This document shows positions 35,228 to 43,965 of a DNA stretch of 64,000 bases, one piece after another. A program made the position numbers and the translations under genes. The DNA lies in contig NTJZ01000009.1 of assembly GCA_002457215.1 (NCBI GenBank), forward strand, positions 60,464-124,463, written 5' to 3'. Under the pieces are notes generated by a model that saw only the letters and a list, made by a program, of their open reading frames with translations, was not told the DNA's origin and searched no databases. This stretch comes from OM182 bacterium MED-G28 (GTDB lineage: Bacteria > Pseudomonadota > Gammaproteobacteria > Pseudomonadales > Pseudohongiellaceae). Position 1 is the stretch's first letter, and every line of letters starts with the position of its first letter.

Positions 35228-35580
35228 TATCTAATCTCCTTTTTTATAGAAAGTTAAGGCTAAACGGAATGTTAAGCTTTTTTAGGATGACTGACCTAAA
35301 CAGTCTGCTGCCATTCTTCTAAAAGAGATTTATAATTTCAAATCATAAGACGAATAATATAGTCTAATTTTGGAGAATTATTATTTAAAAGATACTAAAT
35401 TATTCACGGGATGAGTTTTTAGCTTAATTATTTTTTTATATTAAAAGAAACTTGAGTTAACGCAGACAGCCATAACACCTAATCTATTTACATCTTCGCC
35501 TATGGAGTAGCATAGCTATTTGAACTCTTGTTATGCTCTCATGCCGATGTATCACTAAATAAACTAATAGGAGTATAGCA
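35228..35580. other. Divergent intergenic region
   Basis: About 350 very AT-rich bases between the leftward barrel-protein gene and the rightward gene at 35581. It must hold both promoters. No operator palindrome or small gene stands out. Confidence 0.5.
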
Positions 35581-36351
35581 ATGAGGAAAACTTTACCGAT
35601 TTCACTTAAACCACACTGGGGTACATCAGCCTTGAAACTAATAAGTTTCATCACGGTGATTCTATTTTTTTCAACCAACTCGTTAATCGCACAAGAACTC
35701 CCGTCACCTGACTCATTATATGTCTCAACACAGTGTTCGATTAGAGAAGGGAACTCATTCCAAGATGTTGTTGAAGAGGGAAGACAAGGAAGTACTTCAG
35801 GACCAAATAGAGTTTTTTTCAGACAACCAATTGCTGGGTCTAATGTTGCAGAGAACCAATTCACTAGAATAGTTGTGTGGGATAATATGGAGCATTGGGC
35901 ATCTAATGTGGTAATAGCGTCCTCTGATACATATAACTGTGACAATAATAATCGGCGCTTTTGGACTAATAGAAACTTAGGTAGTAATCGTAACGCTTAT
36001 AATGGAACTGATGTCTCTTTAGTTACCACTCGTAGATGCACAATTCAAAAAGGCTATAATATTTCTGATGTATACACATCACTTAATAACACGCAACTTG
36101 AAAGTGAAGCCAATGGACGCACATCGGTTATGCATGTATCACATCTTTTACTGGGCCCTTCAAGTGACAGTGAAATGAGGACTACAATTATCATAAGGAC
36201 AATTGGAGAATCTGAAATAGGCCTAGCACGCGACCTTGATTCCAGTTTCCAAACAAATCTAGGGATCGGAACACCCGCTAATGTGCCAGCAGAATTCTGC
36301 ACTGATGCCGGCTTAAGTAGAAGCTATATAATATATAGTGCAAGTAGGTAA
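35581..36351 (+). CDS. Secreted protein with two Cys-containing repeat domains
   Basis: A 256-residue protein. AGGAG eight bases upstream supports ATG 35581. An atypically long signal peptide has its hydrophobic core at about residues 20-37 and cleavage near LIAQ. Two repeats of about 100 residues follow: CSIREGNSFQDVVEEG at 52-67 and CTIQKGYNISDVYTSLN at about 151-167, each a strand with Cys, a Gly turn and a helix, as in dimeric alpha/beta-barrel domains. The first repeat ends with FTRIVVWDNMEHWAS, another typical helix start. Same layout as the protein at 34131. I do not know its function. Confidence 0.6.
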   Translation: MRKTLPISLKPHWGTSALKLISFITVILFFSTNSLIAQELPSPDSLYVSTQCSIREGNSFQDVVEEGRQGSTSGPNRVFFRQPIAGSNVAENQFTRIVVWDNMEHWASNVVIASSDTYNCDNNNRRFWTNRNLGSNRNAYNGTDVSLVTTRRCTIQKGYNISDVYTSLNNTQLESEANGRTSVMHVSHLLLGPSSDSEMRTTIIIRTIGESEIGLARDLDSSFQTNLGIGTPANVPAEFCTDAGLSRSYIIYSASR

Positions 36352-36367
36352 AAAAAAGAATCAAGGC

Positions 36368-36401
36368 AAGCCATGCTTTTTCACATGAAAGCATGGCTTT
36401 T
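36368..36401 (+). terminator. Probable terminator after the 256-aa secreted protein
   Basis: A perfect 12-bp stem (AAGCCATGCTTT with AAAGCATGGCTT) and an 8-base loop, followed by TTGC. The T tail is short, so efficiency is uncertain. Confidence 0.7.
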
Positions 36402-36481
36402 GCAAACAGTCAGAGAATATAGGGTCAATAGTTGGCTCTTCGAAGTAAAATTGATAAATCATAAAAAACAGGACTCTAATC

Positions 36482-36859
36482 ATGACCGATATCGAAGCAC
36501 TTAATCTACAACCTAGACAGGGCAGAACGTTAATGAATGTCACTTCAGTAGAAGTTGGCACGGAAGAGAGCGTTCTGCACGTCCAGTCAACCATGAGTGA
36601 ATATGGAAAAGTATTGTCAACCGCTCGATTCAAATACAACGCTGATAGACTTTCTGGAACCTACACAAGTGAAGGCCGTGGAATCGTAGATGAAAATACT
36701 ATGGTTTCAGGAACGGGGATGGGGATTTGGAGACGAGAAGGTTCAAAAATCCACATGGAAGAGCTTGTTAATATAAGCGATGGCTCTCAGAATTTAGGGA
36801 GAGGGATTTGGGATATGAGAGAAAATACGCTAACCTATGATGCATTCGTGATTCGTTAA
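36482..36859 (+). CDS. Small beta-barrel-like protein, paralogue group member 2
   Basis: A 125-residue cytoplasmic protein with no signal peptide and AGGA eight bases upstream of the ATG. It shares with the proteins at 34838 and 37034 the EYGKV strand, a Gly-rich TSEGRGIVDE turn, the GTGMGIWRREG strand and the closing GIWDM...TLTYDAFVI strand pair. All three look like small barrels of one family that has multiplied here. There is no Cys and no obvious active-site motif. It is followed by the third paralogue with about 175 bases between them. Function unknown. Confidence 0.6.
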   Translation: MTDIEALNLQPRQGRTLMNVTSVEVGTEESVLHVQSTMSEYGKVLSTARFKYNADRLSGTYTSEGRGIVDENTMVSGTGMGIWRREGSKIHMEELVNISDGSQNLGRGIWDMRENTLTYDAFVIR

Positions 36860-37033
36860 CTTTTCCCTTCTCTTTTATTTCATTTTACGGAGTGGGTAGT
36901 ATCTTTGATGCCACCCACTAAAAAAAGCCTGCCTTATTAGCCAGAGTGCTCTTTTTATCTAAAGGCCAGCCGAATGAACGGAAAGGGAAATTCACCTTTA
37001 TCAACAAAAATCTTAAAAAAAATAGGAGTATCT

Positions 37034-37417
37034 ATGATGGCTGATCCAATCGGAGAGTTTTCACTGAAGCATACGGGTAATACTTATGGCACAAATTCAG
37101 ATGGAGAAATGACATCCAGCGTCAATTTCCAGGGTGAAGCTACAGGCTTTGGCACGGTATGGGGCACACTAATATCTTCCAATGCTTTATCGGAAACCAA
37201 TGCCACTAGTGGCGAAGTCCAATGGGTAGGTGAAGCATTTTTAGAAGACGGTTCGGTTCTTGGCGGAATTGGAAATGGAACCTGGGAAAAATCAGAGAAT
37301 GAGCATTTGTGGAAGCTGGTTGTTCATGTAGATCTTTCCAATGGAGAAAAGCACCGATCTGAGGGATCTATAGACCTAGAGTCATTAATATATACAGGTA
37401 AAATTTATCAAGGATAA
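37034..37417 (+). CDS. Small beta-barrel-like protein, paralogue group member 3
   Basis: Start taken at ATG 37034, five bases after AGGAG; the next codon is also ATG and would be equally placed. The open frame upstream to 36974 has no ribosome site. The 127-residue product has no signal peptide. GFGTVWGTLISSN, VQWVGEAFLEDGS and GNGTWEKSENEHLWKLVV align by eye with the other two group members, with wider divergence at the C-terminus (SIDLESLIYTGKIYQG). Soluble beta-barrel of unknown function. Confidence 0.6.
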   Translation: MMADPIGEFSLKHTGNTYGTNSDGEMTSSVNFQGEATGFGTVWGTLISSNALSETNATSGEVQWVGEAFLEDGSVLGGIGNGTWEKSENEHLWKLVVHVDLSNGEKHRSEGSIDLESLIYTGKIYQG

Positions 37418-37430
37418 AACTACAAATAGG

Positions 37431-37456
37431 TAAGGGGGCTCAAAGAAGCCCTCTTA
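37431..37456 (+). terminator. Hairpin after the third barrel gene
   Basis: A 10-bp stem (TAAGGGGGCT with AGCCCTCTTA, one G-T pair) with a 6-base loop, 13 bases past the stop. No T tract follows, so it may be a weak terminator or a 3'-end stabiliser. The opposing gene ends at 37503. Confidence 0.55.
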
Positions 37457-37502
37457 TCCGTATATATAACAAAGTACCTATATGAAAGTTCTTAATTATC
37501 TT

Positions 37503-38054
37503 CTAATCACCTATTCTGCGGAACGTATCGCGCAGGGGGTCAAGATCTTCTCCTTCGATAAACATCTCGCCTACCCATCTATGTGTCTGCCCTCCGTCCG
37601 AGATATATCTAATCGCCGAACCAGTGACCTCTTTTCCATCGCCAGTACTGCCTGTAATTTTGTAATTCCATTCCCCATTATTCTTGTATATATAATGAAC
37701 CCAAATATTACCGCCAGATGTAACCACATGTTCAGTAATTTGTTTAGTGTATTCATTGTAATAGATTAAGCTTCTACCTGAGCCCGGGCCTACATATTGA
37801 CGACCATCTACTACTTTCCCATCTAAACCGACCTGCCATTCTGCATAACCGGTTACAGTATCACCTTTCCTGCCAAAACCTGGCCAGTCTGTTATCCAAA
37901 TTATTTCGGACATCCATCGACCTTGCATTGCCTCACTAAACTCCCTGAATTCTTCTAGACTCGATTGAATATTTGGGGATTGATCATTGTCCGCTGACCA
38001 TGCTGTGGTCGAAATTAGCAAGATACAAAAAAACTTTAATATCCAAGTGTTCAT
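37503..38054 (-). CDS. Secreted lipocalin-like protein of unknown function
   Basis: A 183-residue protein with a Sec signal peptide (cleavage after AWSA). The mature part starts with a helix (SLEEFREFSEAMQGRWMSEIIW) followed by a series of strands: GKVVDGRQYVGPGSGRSLIYYN, KQITEHVVTSGGNIWVHYIYKN, EWNYKITGSTGDGKEVTGSAIRY. This resembles DUF1579/heme-degradation-fold barrels, where a first GxW-like element (QGRWMSE) opens a beta-barrel. A ligand-binding role outside the cytoplasm is possible. It converges with the barrel-protein gene and diverges from the NTF2-like gene. Confidence 0.6.
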   Translation of the reverse strand: MNTWILKFFCILLISTTAWSADNDQSPNIQSSLEEFREFSEAMQGRWMSEIIWITDWPGFGRKGDTVTGYAEWQVGLDGKVVDGRQYVGPGSGRSLIYYNEYTKQITEHVVTSGGNIWVHYIYKNNGEWNYKITGSTGDGKEVTGSAIRYISDGGQTHRWVGEMFIEGEDLDPLRDTFRRIGD

Positions 38055-38442
38055 AAATTAATCTTCCTCTTTTATCAGTAAGGCTCGTAACTAAAGAGCC
38101 GACTTGGGGTTGATTCGAAATTAAGTACGATTTACAAAGTTCCATTGTTGCTAAGCAAATATATTTTTGCCTATTTTTGCGTCATTCCTTTAAAAAAGGA
38201 TTAACTAGCGCCCAGCTTAACTTCTGGTTTACATTTTATGCAAATCATCTGATGAAGGTTTTGTAAGTTTCTTTCAAATTTTCATTAAAATAGTTTGCAA
38301 GACACATTTCCCTCATGTTTTAAAAAAGGTTCCTGAGCAAAGAAGCGGGCTGCTAAGTGAACGCCCGTTCTAGATTAAAGTTGTTTTTGATTCTATAATT
38401 GAAGTAATAAAGCAAAGCTAAATTAATAGAAAGGAATTAGTT
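38055..38442. other. Divergent intergenic region
   Basis: About 390 AT-rich bases. A short inverted repeat TCCTTT/AAAAGGA lies near 38190 and an imperfect GC-rich hairpin (CGGGC with GCCCG) near 38345-38368, where it could influence the leader of the rightward NTF2-like gene. No small gene seen. Confidence 0.45.
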
Positions 38443-38829
38443 ATGAGCGAGCCCGATGATTTATACAGCACTATTTGTGCAGCGAATGAAGTTTTTATGG
38501 AGAGATTTGGCCAAGGAGATTCAACTGGTGTGGCGGAGCTTTATACTGAGGACGGACAGTTTCTTCCTCCAAATAGCGATGAAGTGATCGGCAAAAATGC
38601 TATTCAAGGCGCCTTTCAGGGCTTAATGGATTCCGGAATCAAAGCAATTAAGTTAGAGACTTTAGAAGTGGAAAATCATGGTGACATGGCTTCTGAAGTG
38701 GGTAGGTTTACCCTACTAGACCAGGGAAACCAAATCCTGGACCGTGGGAAATTTATCGTTATATGGAAGCTAGTGACAGGAAAATGGAAACTTCATCGCG
38801 ACATAATTAATTCAAGCCTAGCAGCTTAA
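38443..38829 (+). CDS. NTF2-like/DUF4440 (SnoaL-fold) protein
   Basis: A 128-residue cytoplasmic protein, AAAGGA seven bases before the ATG. The cone-shaped alpha+beta barrel pattern is clear: ICAANEVFMERFGQGDSTGVAELYTEDGQFLPPN, then GKNAIQGAFQGLMDSGI, EVGRFTLLDQGNQILDRGKFIVIWKLV and GKWKLHRDIINSS. The last segment, with Trp and His-Arg-Asp, is the DUF4440 signature. Members bind small hydrophobic ligands or act as isomerases and cyclases; many have no known substrate. It stands alone with its own promoter. Confidence 0.8.
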   Translation: MSEPDDLYSTICAANEVFMERFGQGDSTGVAELYTEDGQFLPPNSDEVIGKNAIQGAFQGLMDSGIKAIKLETLEVENHGDMASEVGRFTLLDQGNQILDRGKFIVIWKLVTGKWKLHRDIINSSLAA

Positions 38830-38949
38830 GATATTCTGTTGCTTGGATTCAGAAAGTTAACTGAGGCGCTGACGAGATTTAAATGAAGAAGCTAACAAGT
38901 GTTTGTGGTTAGTATTACTCTGTTTCCTCTTAAAAACTTGCCATAGCAG

Positions 38950-40122
38950 TTACTGCGGATAAAGACTATCAGTTATTGATACTAAGTCTGCAATTGCCAG
39001 GTTCCACCTTAGCGTAGAATAACTGGAGTCATATTCAAATTCTGTGTCATAAGTTGAAAGACCAAGTAATCCTGTTGTTCTTAGATGTAATTGAGAGAGA
39101 GTCAAGTTTAATGACGTATTCCGCAAATTATTTTCACAATCAAAATCATAAGATTGATCATCATTCACTAATTCATCTACTAAGCCATAACTCTCAAACT
39201 CCCAACTATAAAGTCCGCTAGCATTTAGGCCATTATATCGGAGGTTCAGCCAGAAATTAGTTTTTATTCCCTCCTCCTCGTAACTTAGATGAGGAATATA
39301 TATGTCGAAATTAGTATCAGTAATATATGGCTGACAATCGACGATAGGTTGACCACTGCTATTAATACCTTTTGGATAAAGAGAAGTAACTGCAAGCAAA
39401 TCATCCAGTTTTGGTTTGGTTTGGTAGACATAAGAGTTATAAGGAGAATACATAATCGATGACGATTGATTAGAGTGGTCTAAACCTAAAATATGGCCTA
39501 GCTCGTGGGTCATCAATCCTTCAAATTGCCTAATTGAACTATAGCTAGCAGCTAGATTTAATGAAATCTCAGCATCAGACACGTATCCTCGTTGCCACCA
39601 CATATAAGCATAACCCGCATAGTTCCTCCCAAACTGAGCTAAAAATTGGTCAGGCTGCAACCAGCCAATAACAAATTTATTATCAGATGAATTACTGAGC
39701 GACTGTTCTGTCAAACCCCGATAGGTAAAACTAATCCCTGATATGGTTGACCAATTAGCCGTAGCTCTTTTAATTGCGGCAACAACTTCATCAGTTGACC
39801 AATTCTGGTTTTTGGGATTGTAATACCAATCAACGTTGTTATTTGGCCAACGGTTATTATCCAAGCCATTATATTTTCTAAACGCTTTAGAACTATCTAG
39901 TTCTATTAGTTTATAGTCTTCAAAAGAGCTATCTTTAACCGCTAGAGTATTCATTGGCGTTAGAAATACTATAGATAGCATTAAGATTATTAACCCACCC
40001 ACCAAAAAGGAATGAAAAGAAGAATAAAAATAATTCTTTTTCCAAACATTAATTAATACCAAAGTTTTTATTCCTAAAGTGCTCTGCGAATCACTCGCAT
40101 GGTATTTATTTTTTCTAAGCAT
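38950..40122 (-). CDS. Matrixin-family zinc metalloprotease
   Basis: A 390-residue protein with the metzincin site GLMTHELGHILGLDHS (His206, Glu207, His210, His216), a Met-turn in SSIMYSPY, and the N-terminal matrixin pattern WPNNNVDWYYNPKNQ followed by EVVAAIKRATANWSTISGISFTY. A hydrophobic segment at about residues 40-62 is the signal or membrane anchor; it is preceded by about 35 basic residues, so an internal Met start is possible. The C-terminal 130 residues have a Cys pair and no family I know. Expected to be secreted and to cleave proteins. It lies 22 bases after the stop of the hydroxylase gene on the same strand. Confidence 0.85.
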   Translation of the reverse strand: MLRKNKYHASDSQSTLGIKTLVLINVWKKNYFYSSFHSFLVGGLIILMLSIVFLTPMNTLAVKDSSFEDYKLIELDSSKAFRKYNGLDNNRWPNNNVDWYYNPKNQNWSTDEVVAAIKRATANWSTISGISFTYRGLTEQSLSNSSDNKFVIGWLQPDQFLAQFGRNYAGYAYMWWQRGYVSDAEISLNLAASYSSIRQFEGLMTHELGHILGLDHSNQSSSIMYSPYNSYVYQTKPKLDDLLAVTSLYPKGINSSGQPIVDCQPYITDTNFDIYIPHLSYEEEGIKTNFWLNLRYNGLNASGLYSWEFESYGLVDELVNDDQSYDFDCENNLRNTSLNLTLSQLHLRTTGLLGLSTYDTEFEYDSSYSTLRWNLAIADLVSITDSLYPQ

Positions 40123-40144
40123 TTATTAGAGCTGTAATGACTTT

Positions 40145-41386
40145 TTACGTGAGGCGGACTTTATATTTAGTATACGTTATAGCTATGAAAAGAATATTGA
40201 TTACCGCATGCACCGTCAAAAAATTTGCCGCTAACAACTCTCGGCTCACAATGCCCCCATAATTAGTAATCAAAATAATACTAATTGAGGCTAGTATTTG
40301 AAAATTGAAACTATTATTTTGATTTTGAAGCATTGAAGCAGTAAGCGCCACAATTAGCACTAATATAACGCCAAAAATGACCGTTTCATGATAAGCCTGA
40401 ATGTTTACAGTCGTTGCCATAATGGCTGCAAAAATAATAATTGAAAATAATTGGATGATAGTAAATAGCTTTTGGTGATTGTTCATCGGGGGATTATATT
40501 TTTTATTGAAGTCTCCAGCATTTATGTCTGGTTTATTCTCAAGAACATCTGCAGGGCGCCAATTAGTTGGTGCATACCATACTCTAAGTTTATCACTTAA
40601 CCTGCGCGTATGAATGCTATCTTGCAACATCTGATAGAAAACCTGAAAATTTGCCCAAACTGGATTCCAACTGTTCAAAGGCTTTACGGTGCCATACACA
40701 GGTTTAACTTCTGCCTTTTCGGATATATAAGTACCGAATAATCGATCCCATAATATAAAGACGCCGCCATAATTTGCATCAATATATTCAGGGTTTTTTG
40801 CATGATGAATTCCATGATTCATCGGCGTAACGAATACCTTTTCCAGAATTCCCAGATGCCCAATATGCTTGGTATGTACCCAAAATTGATACACAAGGTT
40901 TATGCCCGCTACCGATACAAAAACTTGAGCTGGAACTCCTATGATAATCATTGGCAAATAAAATACCCACTTCCAAAGCCAACCTGTGCTTGTTTGTCTT
41001 AATGCAGTTGAGAGATTAAATTCCTCACCATGATGATGAACGCTATGACTGGCCCATAATATTTTGATCTCATGATGCATTCGATGCATCCAGTAGTAAG
41101 AAACATCATACAGAATAAAAGCTATTATCCAGGTGATAGCGCTATCCACCGGTAATAAATTTAAATTGAAATAAGAACCAACGTATATGAAAACCATTCC
41201 CTGAAAACCAAGGTTCAGCATCGTTGGAAATCTACTAATGAGACCAAGCCCAAGGCTGGTGAAGGTATCGCTGAGGTTATAGTTATTCTTTCCTTTTATC
41301 TTTCCGTAGAAATATTCGAAAGCTATTAACAAGAGGAATACAGGTACAGCTAGCGTAATGATTATAGATTGGTCAGTATTGATCAT
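40145..41386 (-). CDS. Sterol-desaturase/fatty-acid-hydroxylase family di-iron membrane enzyme
   Basis: A 413-residue integral membrane protein with the eight-His signature of the superfamily: HRMHH at 101-105, HSVHHHGEEFN from 114, and NHGIHHAKN from 190, plus the His at 171-177 (HTKHIGH). The region around NYGGVFILWDRLFGTY closes the catalytic part. The extra C-terminal helices (about 300-405) make it longer than bacterial carotenoid hydroxylases and closer to alkylglycerol monooxygenase-like proteins. It hydroxylates or desaturates a lipid using O2 and two irons at the membrane. It stands just upstream of the matrixin gene on the same strand. Confidence 0.85.
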   Translation of the reverse strand: MINTDQSIIITLAVPVFLLLIAFEYFYGKIKGKNNYNLSDTFTSLGLGLISRFPTMLNLGFQGMVFIYVGSYFNLNLLPVDSAITWIIAFILYDVSYYWMHRMHHEIKILWASHSVHHHGEEFNLSTALRQTSTGWLWKWVFYLPMIIIGVPAQVFVSVAGINLVYQFWVHTKHIGHLGILEKVFVTPMNHGIHHAKNPEYIDANYGGVFILWDRLFGTYISEKAEVKPVYGTVKPLNSWNPVWANFQVFYQMLQDSIHTRRLSDKLRVWYAPTNWRPADVLENKPDINAGDFNKKYNPPMNNHQKLFTIIQLFSIIIFAAIMATTVNIQAYHETVIFGVILVLIVALTASMLQNQNNSFNFQILASISIILITNYGGIVSRELLAANFLTVHAVINILFIAITYTKYKVRLT

Positions 41387-41436
41387 AATTTCTTCGCTTT
41401 GGTTATCTTATGGCACTCTTATAAGAGTTCAACGAG

Positions 41437-41775
41437 TCATAGTGCCCAAATCTCTTCTACTCTTCCGGCATCATCAATCTTGAATACCTCAACGATATCC
41501 AAAACAGCTCCATCTTTGTCGGATATGTGAAGATAGCAAGTTACGGAGGGTCCAAACTCAACGATATCTACCAACTCTTGTTTCGCTTCAATTTCAGCAA
41601 GCCAACCAAAAATCACCTCTTGAATCTCGGCAGGACCTGTAACATCAAATCCCATCGAAGGAACACGCATCCTGTAGTTTTCTGTGCATGGTACTTTTGA
41701 CCATTCTGCATATCCTCCGCTCGCATTCAGCTTATAATGACGAATGGCTTCGGCGATAGGTGATAATTTTTCCAT
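41437..41775 (-). CDS. NTF2-like small protein
   Basis: The start is taken at ATG 41775, with AGAGGGG eight bases upstream; an upstream in-frame ATG at 41820 lacks a site. The 112-residue product begins MEKLSPIAEAIRHYKLN and has a cone-barrel pattern: PCTENYRMRVPSMGFDVTGPAEIQEVIFGWLAEIE, VDIVEFGPSVTCYLHISDKDG, LDIVEVFKIDDAGRVEEIWAL. The last segment, a strand with an Asp/Gly turn and Ile-Trp, is common in SnoaL and nuclear-transport-factor-2 domains. Ligand or reaction unknown. It is 50 bases upstream of the hydroxylase gene and may be co-transcribed with it. Confidence 0.7.
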   Translation of the reverse strand: MEKLSPIAEAIRHYKLNASGGYAEWSKVPCTENYRMRVPSMGFDVTGPAEIQEVIFGWLAEIEAKQELVDIVEFGPSVTCYLHISDKDGAVLDIVEVFKIDDAGRVEEIWAL

Positions 41776-42213
41776 AATAACCCCTCTAAATTTATTATTT
41801 TTTTCTACGTCAAATAACACTGCATCATGTACAGTAATTCAGCACCTCATTTGCCTACTAGGTTATCAAGTCCGGCTAGTATTTTCCCATCAACTCCAGC
41901 TTCCTCTGCATCATTTCTTAAGGTTTCATACTCGCAAGGGAAAAGAGCTTTTTTTCTAGTATGAGAGAAACAAACAATGAACCCCCATAAATTAAAGGGG
42001 CCCGACAGCAGTGAATTAATTACCCATAGAGGGAGTGCATACTTTATATAACCAACAATATCAGTTGGTTAAGGGAAATGGTAGACTAGCTGACAGCACT
42101 TTACATCCAGAAAAGGCTCTGAATAATCAATCTTACGGTTGACTGAAGAGGTAAAAAATTTATGTCCAATTGGTTATCTTGTCCTTGCGTCAGGAGCAGG
42201 TAGGGAAATTTGT
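41776..42213. other. Divergent intergenic region ahead of the HupE trio
   Basis: About 440 bases. The only clear element is the inverted repeat at 42049-42071. An open frame from TTG 42139 is an in-frame extension of the HupE gene without a ribosome site and is not used. No small gene is supported. Confidence 0.5.
42049..42071. promoter_or_regulatory. Perfect 8-bp inverted repeat, operator candidate
   Basis: TAACCAAC and GTTGGTTA separated by seven bases, next to a TATATA run. It lies about 140 bases before the HupE start. The shape fits an operator for a dimeric regulator or a leader hairpin. Confidence 0.5.
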
Positions 42214-42900
42214 GTGAAAAATATATCTGGTCGGCTACTTTTATTGCTTGTTGCGGGCACCTTTCCTAATATCGTATTTGGGCATGGCGTCGATGAAGGA
42301 ACACAACAGTTTCTCACTAGCAACGATGGTGTAGCGATAGTGCCATTTATGTATATTGGCGCCAAACACATGGTTACCGGTTATGACCACCTACTTTTCT
42401 TACTTGGAGTAATTTTCTTTCTCTATAGAGCGAGGGATGTACTGATATATGTCAGCTTCTTCACTCTTGGCCATAGCATCACTCTTTTGGTTGGCGTGTA
42501 TCTTGATGTTCAGGTTAATGCTTATCTGGTAGACGCAGTAATAGGTTTATCTATTATCTACAAAGGCTTCGACAACCTAGGCGGATTTCAGCGTTTGTTC
42601 GGTCATCAACCTAATACAAAGTTTGCTGTGCTTATTTTTGGCCTGTTCCATGGCTTTGGTCTGGCTACCAAGCTGCAGGAATTTGAATTTGCCCGAGAAG
42701 GCCTGTTGCAGAACCTAATTGCTTTTAACGTTGGAGTCGAAATAGGCCAGTTCTTTGCGTTGCTATTTATAGTTTTGGCACTAAGTTTCTGGCGGGGCTA
42801 TTCCAGTTACTTGCAATTCTCCGTAGCAACTAACATCGCCTTAATGAGCGGTGGGCTCTTACTAACATTTTATCAGCTGTCTGGTTATGTAATTTCTTGA
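42214..42900 (+). CDS. HupE/UreJ-family membrane protein
   Basis: Start taken at GTG 42214 with AGGTAGGG eight bases upstream, which leaves a normal signal peptide (VKNISGRLLLLLVAGTF, cleavage near VFG). The family signature is present: MVTGYDHLLFLLGVIFFLYR, SFFTLGHSITLLVG, GLFHGFGLATKLQ and FNVGVEIGQFFALL. These His and Asp residues in membrane helices are thought to bind nickel, cobalt or similar metals during transport. About seven helices, 228 residues. It heads a three-gene operon with a membrane-anchored protein and a His-rich small periplasmic protein, all rightward and closely spaced. Confidence 0.85.
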   Translation: MKNISGRLLLLLVAGTFPNIVFGHGVDEGTQQFLTSNDGVAIVPFMYIGAKHMVTGYDHLLFLLGVIFFLYRARDVLIYVSFFTLGHSITLLVGVYLDVQVNAYLVDAVIGLSIIYKGFDNLGGFQRLFGHQPNTKFAVLIFGLFHGFGLATKLQEFEFAREGLLQNLIAFNVGVEIGQFFALLFIVLALSFWRGYSSYLQFSVATNIALMSGGLLLTFYQLSGYVIS

Positions 42901-42928
42901 GTTAGCTGAATAGGGGAGAACCTAATTT

Positions 42929-43465
42929 ATGAGTGAAATCGAACGGCCAATTCAATCTACACCTAATTTGTTAAAAGCTCTGGTAGTGTCGGCACTAATA
43001 GCACTAGCCGTTTTCGTAACCATTGTGCTGCCAGCCGAATTCGGAGTTGATATTACCGGGGTTGGCTCCATGCTTGGACTAAATGCATTAAGAGTTGAGG
43101 ACACTAATACGGAGTTCATAACTCGGCCTGCTGAAGGCGATTTGGTATTTCGTCAGGACGAGGTCGAGATACTGGTTCCAGCAAATGACGGTCTGGAGTA
43201 CAAGTTTTTCCTTTATATACATTCAAATATTAACTATGAATGGAACAGTACCTCGTCTTTGTATTTTGATATGCATGGAGAGCCTGAAGGTGATACCACT
43301 GGCTATTTTGAGAGCTATGCGGCTGCTACTGTCGATGAAATGAGCGGTTCAGTCACTCTACCTTTTACAGGGTCCCATGGCTGGTACTGGCGCAACGATA
43401 CAGACGAAGACATCACCATAAGTTTGAAGACATTAGGCAATTACGATGTTATTGGTTTAAAGTAA
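42929..43465 (+). CDS. Membrane-anchored periplasmic protein linked to HupE
   Basis: A 178-residue protein with an N-terminal cytoplasmic tail, one membrane helix at about residues 14-36 (LLKALVVSALIALAVFVTIVL) and a beta-rich domain outside: VFRQDEVEILVPANDGLEYKFFLY, NYEWNSTSSLYFDMHGEP, SGSVTLPFTGSHGWYWRND and ITISLKTLGNYDVIG. It is like the unassigned transmembrane anchor proteins that accompany HupE-type permeases. One His and Asp cluster (YFDMHGE) could touch metal. It begins 28 bases after HupE and is followed by the His-rich protein after 45 bases. Confidence 0.65.
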   Translation: MSEIERPIQSTPNLLKALVVSALIALAVFVTIVLPAEFGVDITGVGSMLGLNALRVEDTNTEFITRPAEGDLVFRQDEVEILVPANDGLEYKFFLYIHSNINYEWNSTSSLYFDMHGEPEGDTTGYFESYAAATVDEMSGSVTLPFTGSHGWYWRNDTDEDITISLKTLGNYDVIGLK

Positions 43466-43510
43466 GATGACAAGCTCCGCGCTAAGACAAAATAAGAAGG
43501 AAGAACCATA

Positions 43511-43855
43511 ATGAAATTATTAATAAAATTAATGGTGATCACTGGCAGTTTATTCTTAACTTCGTTGCTCATGGCCCATGAGGGGCATGAGCATGCTAAG
43601 CAACTCGATCAAGCATCAGCTATGGAGGCTGCCTCCAGCAAAATAGCGACATTGATTCAAGAGGGTCAGTTAACCTCGTCGTGGGCGGGCCAGGATGCAG
43701 TCCATGCTCAGCTTGCTAGAGTCAATGGGCTTCAAAATTGGATAATTTCCTATCTAGACAGCGGAGGGAGCGAGCGCCTTGAGCTGATTTTTTCCATGAC
43801 AGGTGAATTTATTTCCTTCACAAAAAGATCTATCTCAGATACCGCCGCTAACTGA
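43511..43855 (+). CDS. Small His-rich periplasmic protein (DUF6488-like)
   Basis: A 114-residue protein with AGGAAG upstream and a Sec signal peptide (cleavage after LLMA). The mature N-terminus is HEGHEHAKQ, three His in seven residues, a probable metal-binding site. The remainder, KIATLIQEGQLTSSWAGQ and WIISYLDSGGSERLELIFSMTGEFIS, folds like a PepSY/DUF6488 domain. As the third gene after HupE and a membrane-anchored protein it may bring metal to the permease (inference). Confidence 0.7.
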   Translation: MKLLIKLMVITGSLFLTSLLMAHEGHEHAKQLDQASAMEAASSKIATLIQEGQLTSSWAGQDAVHAQLARVNGLQNWIISYLDSGGSERLELIFSMTGEFISFTKRSISDTAAN

Positions 43856-43965
43856 CACAACATGGAGTGATAACGGTCATTCCATTTTCAATAAAAGGGT
43901 CGGAGCAAAAATACCTTCCGATATTCCTACTCAAACCCTCTGTTAGCCTTGCTTGCAATGCCTGT

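Noticed and set aside
36891..36919. AGTGGGT/ACCCACT hairpin as a terminator
   Set aside because: Followed by A, not T, on the coding strand, so it cannot act as a terminator for the upstream gene; possibly only an RNA structure.
42139..42213. TTG start for the HupE gene
   Set aside because: No ribosome site, and it would put 25 extra residues ahead of the signal peptide.
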